A stretch of 64,000 bases of DNA from Sphingopyxis sp. DBS4. GTDB lineage: Bacteria > Pseudomonadota > Alphaproteobacteria > Sphingomonadales > Sphingomonadaceae. Positions 62,736 through 64,000 of this stretch are shown in pieces. Location: NCBI RefSeq assembly GCF_024628865.1, contig NZ_CP102384.1, positions 3,111,001 to 3,175,000 of the forward strand. Direction: 5' to 3'. Under the pieces are notes generated by a model, which had not been told where the DNA came from, did not search any database, and saw only the letters and a program-made list of their open reading frames with translations. The position numbers were made by a program, and so were the translations under genes. Numbering within the stretch: position 1 is the first letter of the stretch; every line of letters starts with the position of its first letter.

Positions 62736-63014
62736 TTATTCCACAACTTCGATCGTCAGACGACCGAGAGGATAGAGCCGGCAAGCAAGGGCATAACCCG
62801 CCTGGAGCTCCGCGTCCGATACATGCGCCTTGCTCATCTTGCCGAGCCGATGCGCGCCTTCGATAACCCGTACCCGGCAGATTCCGCAGCCGCCGCCCCG
62901 GCATCCGACGCCGATGTCGCTCGCTCCGCTGCGCTCCATGGCAACGAGCACGCGCTCCCCGTCCGGGCATGGAAAGGCGCTGCCTCCCACGATTTCCACG
63001 AGATGCGGGCGCAT
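62736..63014 (-). CDS. Plant-type [2Fe-2S] ferredoxin
   Basis: A 92-residue ferredoxin. Cluster ligands are in GVGCRGGGCGICRVRV (Cys-x4-Cys-x2-Cys) and ALACRLYPLG (last Cys about 77). This is the plant/chloroplast type, as in XylT or the ferredoxin of some sphingomonad dioxygenases. It may serve the Rieske oxygenase at 56.3-58.0 kb, or, like XylT, reactivate an extradiol dioxygenase; both roles fit this operon. Confidence 0.9.
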   Translation of the reverse strand: MRPHLVEIVGGSAFPCPDGERVLVAMERSGASDIGVGCRGGGCGICRVRVIEGAHRLGKMSKAHVSDAELQAGYALACRLYPLGRLTIEVVE

Positions 63015-63019
63015 AGCGA

Positions 63020-63226
63020 CTATCCCCCGGACTCGCGCGCGCGCCGCGCGGCGAACGACTGGCCGCCAACTGCGAAATGTGCTGCGGGAACCTCACGCAG
63101 GATGACGCGAACCGACTCGATCGGCGCCCCGACGGCGGATACGGCGGCGTCGGTCAGCGCCGCGACGAGAGCTTCCTTCGCCTCCGGCGTTCGTCCCTCG
63201 AGCAAGGTGACCTCGATAATCGGCAT
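63020..63226 (-). CDS. 4-oxalocrotonate tautomerase
   Basis: A 68-residue tautomerase. After Met removal Pro-1 of PIIEVTLLEGRTPEAKEALV is the catalytic base; Arg residues near 39 (VRVILREVP) fit the active site, followed by AHFAVGGQSF. It isomerises 2-hydroxymuconate to 2-oxo-3-hexenedioate. It starts within the stop of the decarboxylase gene (TGATG, 63224-63228), so the two successive steps are coupled. Confidence 0.93.
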   Translation of the reverse strand: MPIIEVTLLEGRTPEAKEALVAALTDAAVSAVGAPIESVRVILREVPAAHFAVGGQSFAARRARESGG

Positions 63227-63996
63227 CAGGCATCAACCCTGATCGAAACTGATCCGAGATTCTGGACAGTCGTGCGGATCGACTGACCCTTGGCAAGGGT
63301 CGGAGCAGCTGTGATCCCGCCCGCCAGGACGATATCCCCGGCCTCGATGCGCTCGCCGCCCTCCGACACCATGCGCGCGGCCGCAACGAGCGATCGTAGC
63401 GGATGCCCCAATATGGCGGCGCTGGACCCCACTTCGACGACTTCGCCGTCGATTTCGAGAATGACCCCGAGATTCGAGATATCCTGGTGCGGGTCGTTCC
63501 AGCTTCCGACGACAAAGCCCGAGGAAGAACTGTTGTCAGCGATGACATCGGCGAGCGCGAACTTGAAATTCTCGTATCGGCTGTCGATCACCTCCATCGC
63601 AGGCGCCACCGCGGCAACCGCGGCGAGCGCCTGGGCCATCGTAACCCTACCGGCGAGGGGAGCCGACATCAGGAAGGCGATTTCCGGCTCGATGCGTGGG
63701 TGGACGAAGTTAGCGAGCGCAAGGCTGCCCCCTTCCTCGATCAGCATCTTGTCGGTGAGTCGGCCCCAAGCCATCTGGTCGACGCCCACTTGTTGCATCT
63801 TGGCCCGGCTCGTGAGACCCATTTTGACGCCGACACGCCGCTCGCCGCGCTGGAGGCGACGATCGATGGACAGTCGCTGGATTTCATAAGCGTCCTCAAC
63901 CGTCAGCTCGGGTCGGGCATGGGTCAACTGCGGCGTAGCCACGCGTTCGTGCGCGGCCCGGTCCAGGATTTCGGCCAGACTTGCCAAATCGCTCAT
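63226..63996 (-). CDS. 4-oxalocrotonate decarboxylase (XylI/DmpH type)
   Basis: A 256-residue member of the hydratase/decarboxylase family. VGVKMGLTSRAKMQQVGVDQ, HPRIEPEIAFLMSAPLAGRV (metal-binding Glu pair), MEVIDSRYENFKFALADVIA and LGHPLRSLVAAARM are typical of the decarboxylase branch. It would turn 2-oxo-3-hexenedioate into 2-oxopent-4-enoate. It is clearly a paralogue of the hydratase at 54415-55215. The start lies four bases from the window edge, and further operon genes are expected beyond it. Confidence 0.88.
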   Translation of the reverse strand: MSDLASLAEILDRAAHERVATPQLTHARPELTVEDAYEIQRLSIDRRLQRGERRVGVKMGLTSRAKMQQVGVDQMAWGRLTDKMLIEEGGSLALANFVHPRIEPEIAFLMSAPLAGRVTMAQALAAVAAVAPAMEVIDSRYENFKFALADVIADNSSSSGFVVGSWNDPHQDISNLGVILEIDGEVVEVGSSAAILGHPLRSLVAAARMVSEGGERIEAGDIVLAGGITAAPTLAKGQSIRTTVQNLGSVSIRVDA

Positions 63997-64000
63997 TGCG

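Overview
The window reads as a high-GC alphaproteobacterial chromosome. It most likely comes from the Sphingomonadaceae (Sphingopyxis/Sphingomonas type): crtB-crtI-crtY carotenoid genes, an NrnC-type nanoRNase beside lptC/lptA, an ATP12-family F1 assembly chaperone, and many copies of the short inverted repeats (arms such as CCCGCGAAGGCGGG or CCCGGACTTGATCCGGG) that litter sphingomonad intergenic DNA. The genus is an inference; no rRNA is present.

Layout. 1-7.4 kb: a 5-oxoprolinase/hydantoinase A-B fusion (5' end cut by the window edge), the paired DUF969/DUF979 membrane proteins thought to import 5-oxoproline, a DUF2891 protein and a LacI-type regulator. 7.4-9.4 kb: a GGDEF protein and a helix-turn-helix protein. 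9.7-11.8 kb: a visibly more AT-rich two-gene insert encoding a NYN/PIN-type putative ribonuclease and a NACHT-family STAND NTPase, a plausible undescribed anti-phage pair. 12-24.7 kb: housekeeping genes (acnA, tRNA-Val, a winged-helix regulator, a thermonuclease-like protein, crcB, an RluA-type pseudouridine synthase, a PaiB-like protein, ATP12) and a leftward acyl-CoA synthetase/DsbA-like/crotonase operon. 24.9-31.9 kb: NR salvage (pnuC plus an NR kinase-like P-loop protein) translationally coupled to crtB and a LOG-family gene, then crtI-crtY; divergently a GNAT acetyltransferase, a sterol-desaturase-family hydroxylase and a DUF2141 protein. 32-39.4 kb: a double cold-shock-domain protein, nrnC-lptC-lptA, lnt, metK and trmB.

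39.4 kb to the right edge looks like an acquired catabolic island. A tyrosine recombinase sits immediately after trmB, followed by GntR and IclR regulators, a CoA-transferase, an EamA transporter and then about 18 kb of aromatic catabolism. One leftward eight-gene operon (46.0-53.5 kb) carries UbiX, a Tat-signal protein, a vanillyl-alcohol-oxidase/p-cresol-methylhydroxylase-type flavoprotein, an aldehyde dehydrogenase, a UbiD-family decarboxylase, a VdcD-like zinc ribbon, a second such flavoprotein and a lipoprotein cytochrome c. Together they could oxidise a para-alkyl or para-hydroxymethyl phenol to the aryl acid and remove its carboxylate. Next come a hydratase, an HpaI-type aldolase and a meta-cleavage-product hydrolase; a NahE-like hydratase-aldolase with a Rieske oxygenase alpha/beta pair; a BenD-like diol dehydrogenase; and an operon with ferredoxin reductase, aldehyde dehydrogenase, [2Fe-2S] ferredoxin, 4-oxalocrotonate tautomerase and 4-oxalocrotonate decarboxylase. 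The extradiol ring-cleavage dioxygenase that should link these steps is not in the window.

Notable non-coding structure includes a 212-bp nested inverted repeat after the oxoprolinase, matched 77-bp palindromes at 24.8 and 35.4 kb, a palindromic element read in frame inside lnt, and repeated ATTGTGCAA-type palindromes in the intergenic regions of the catabolic operons.
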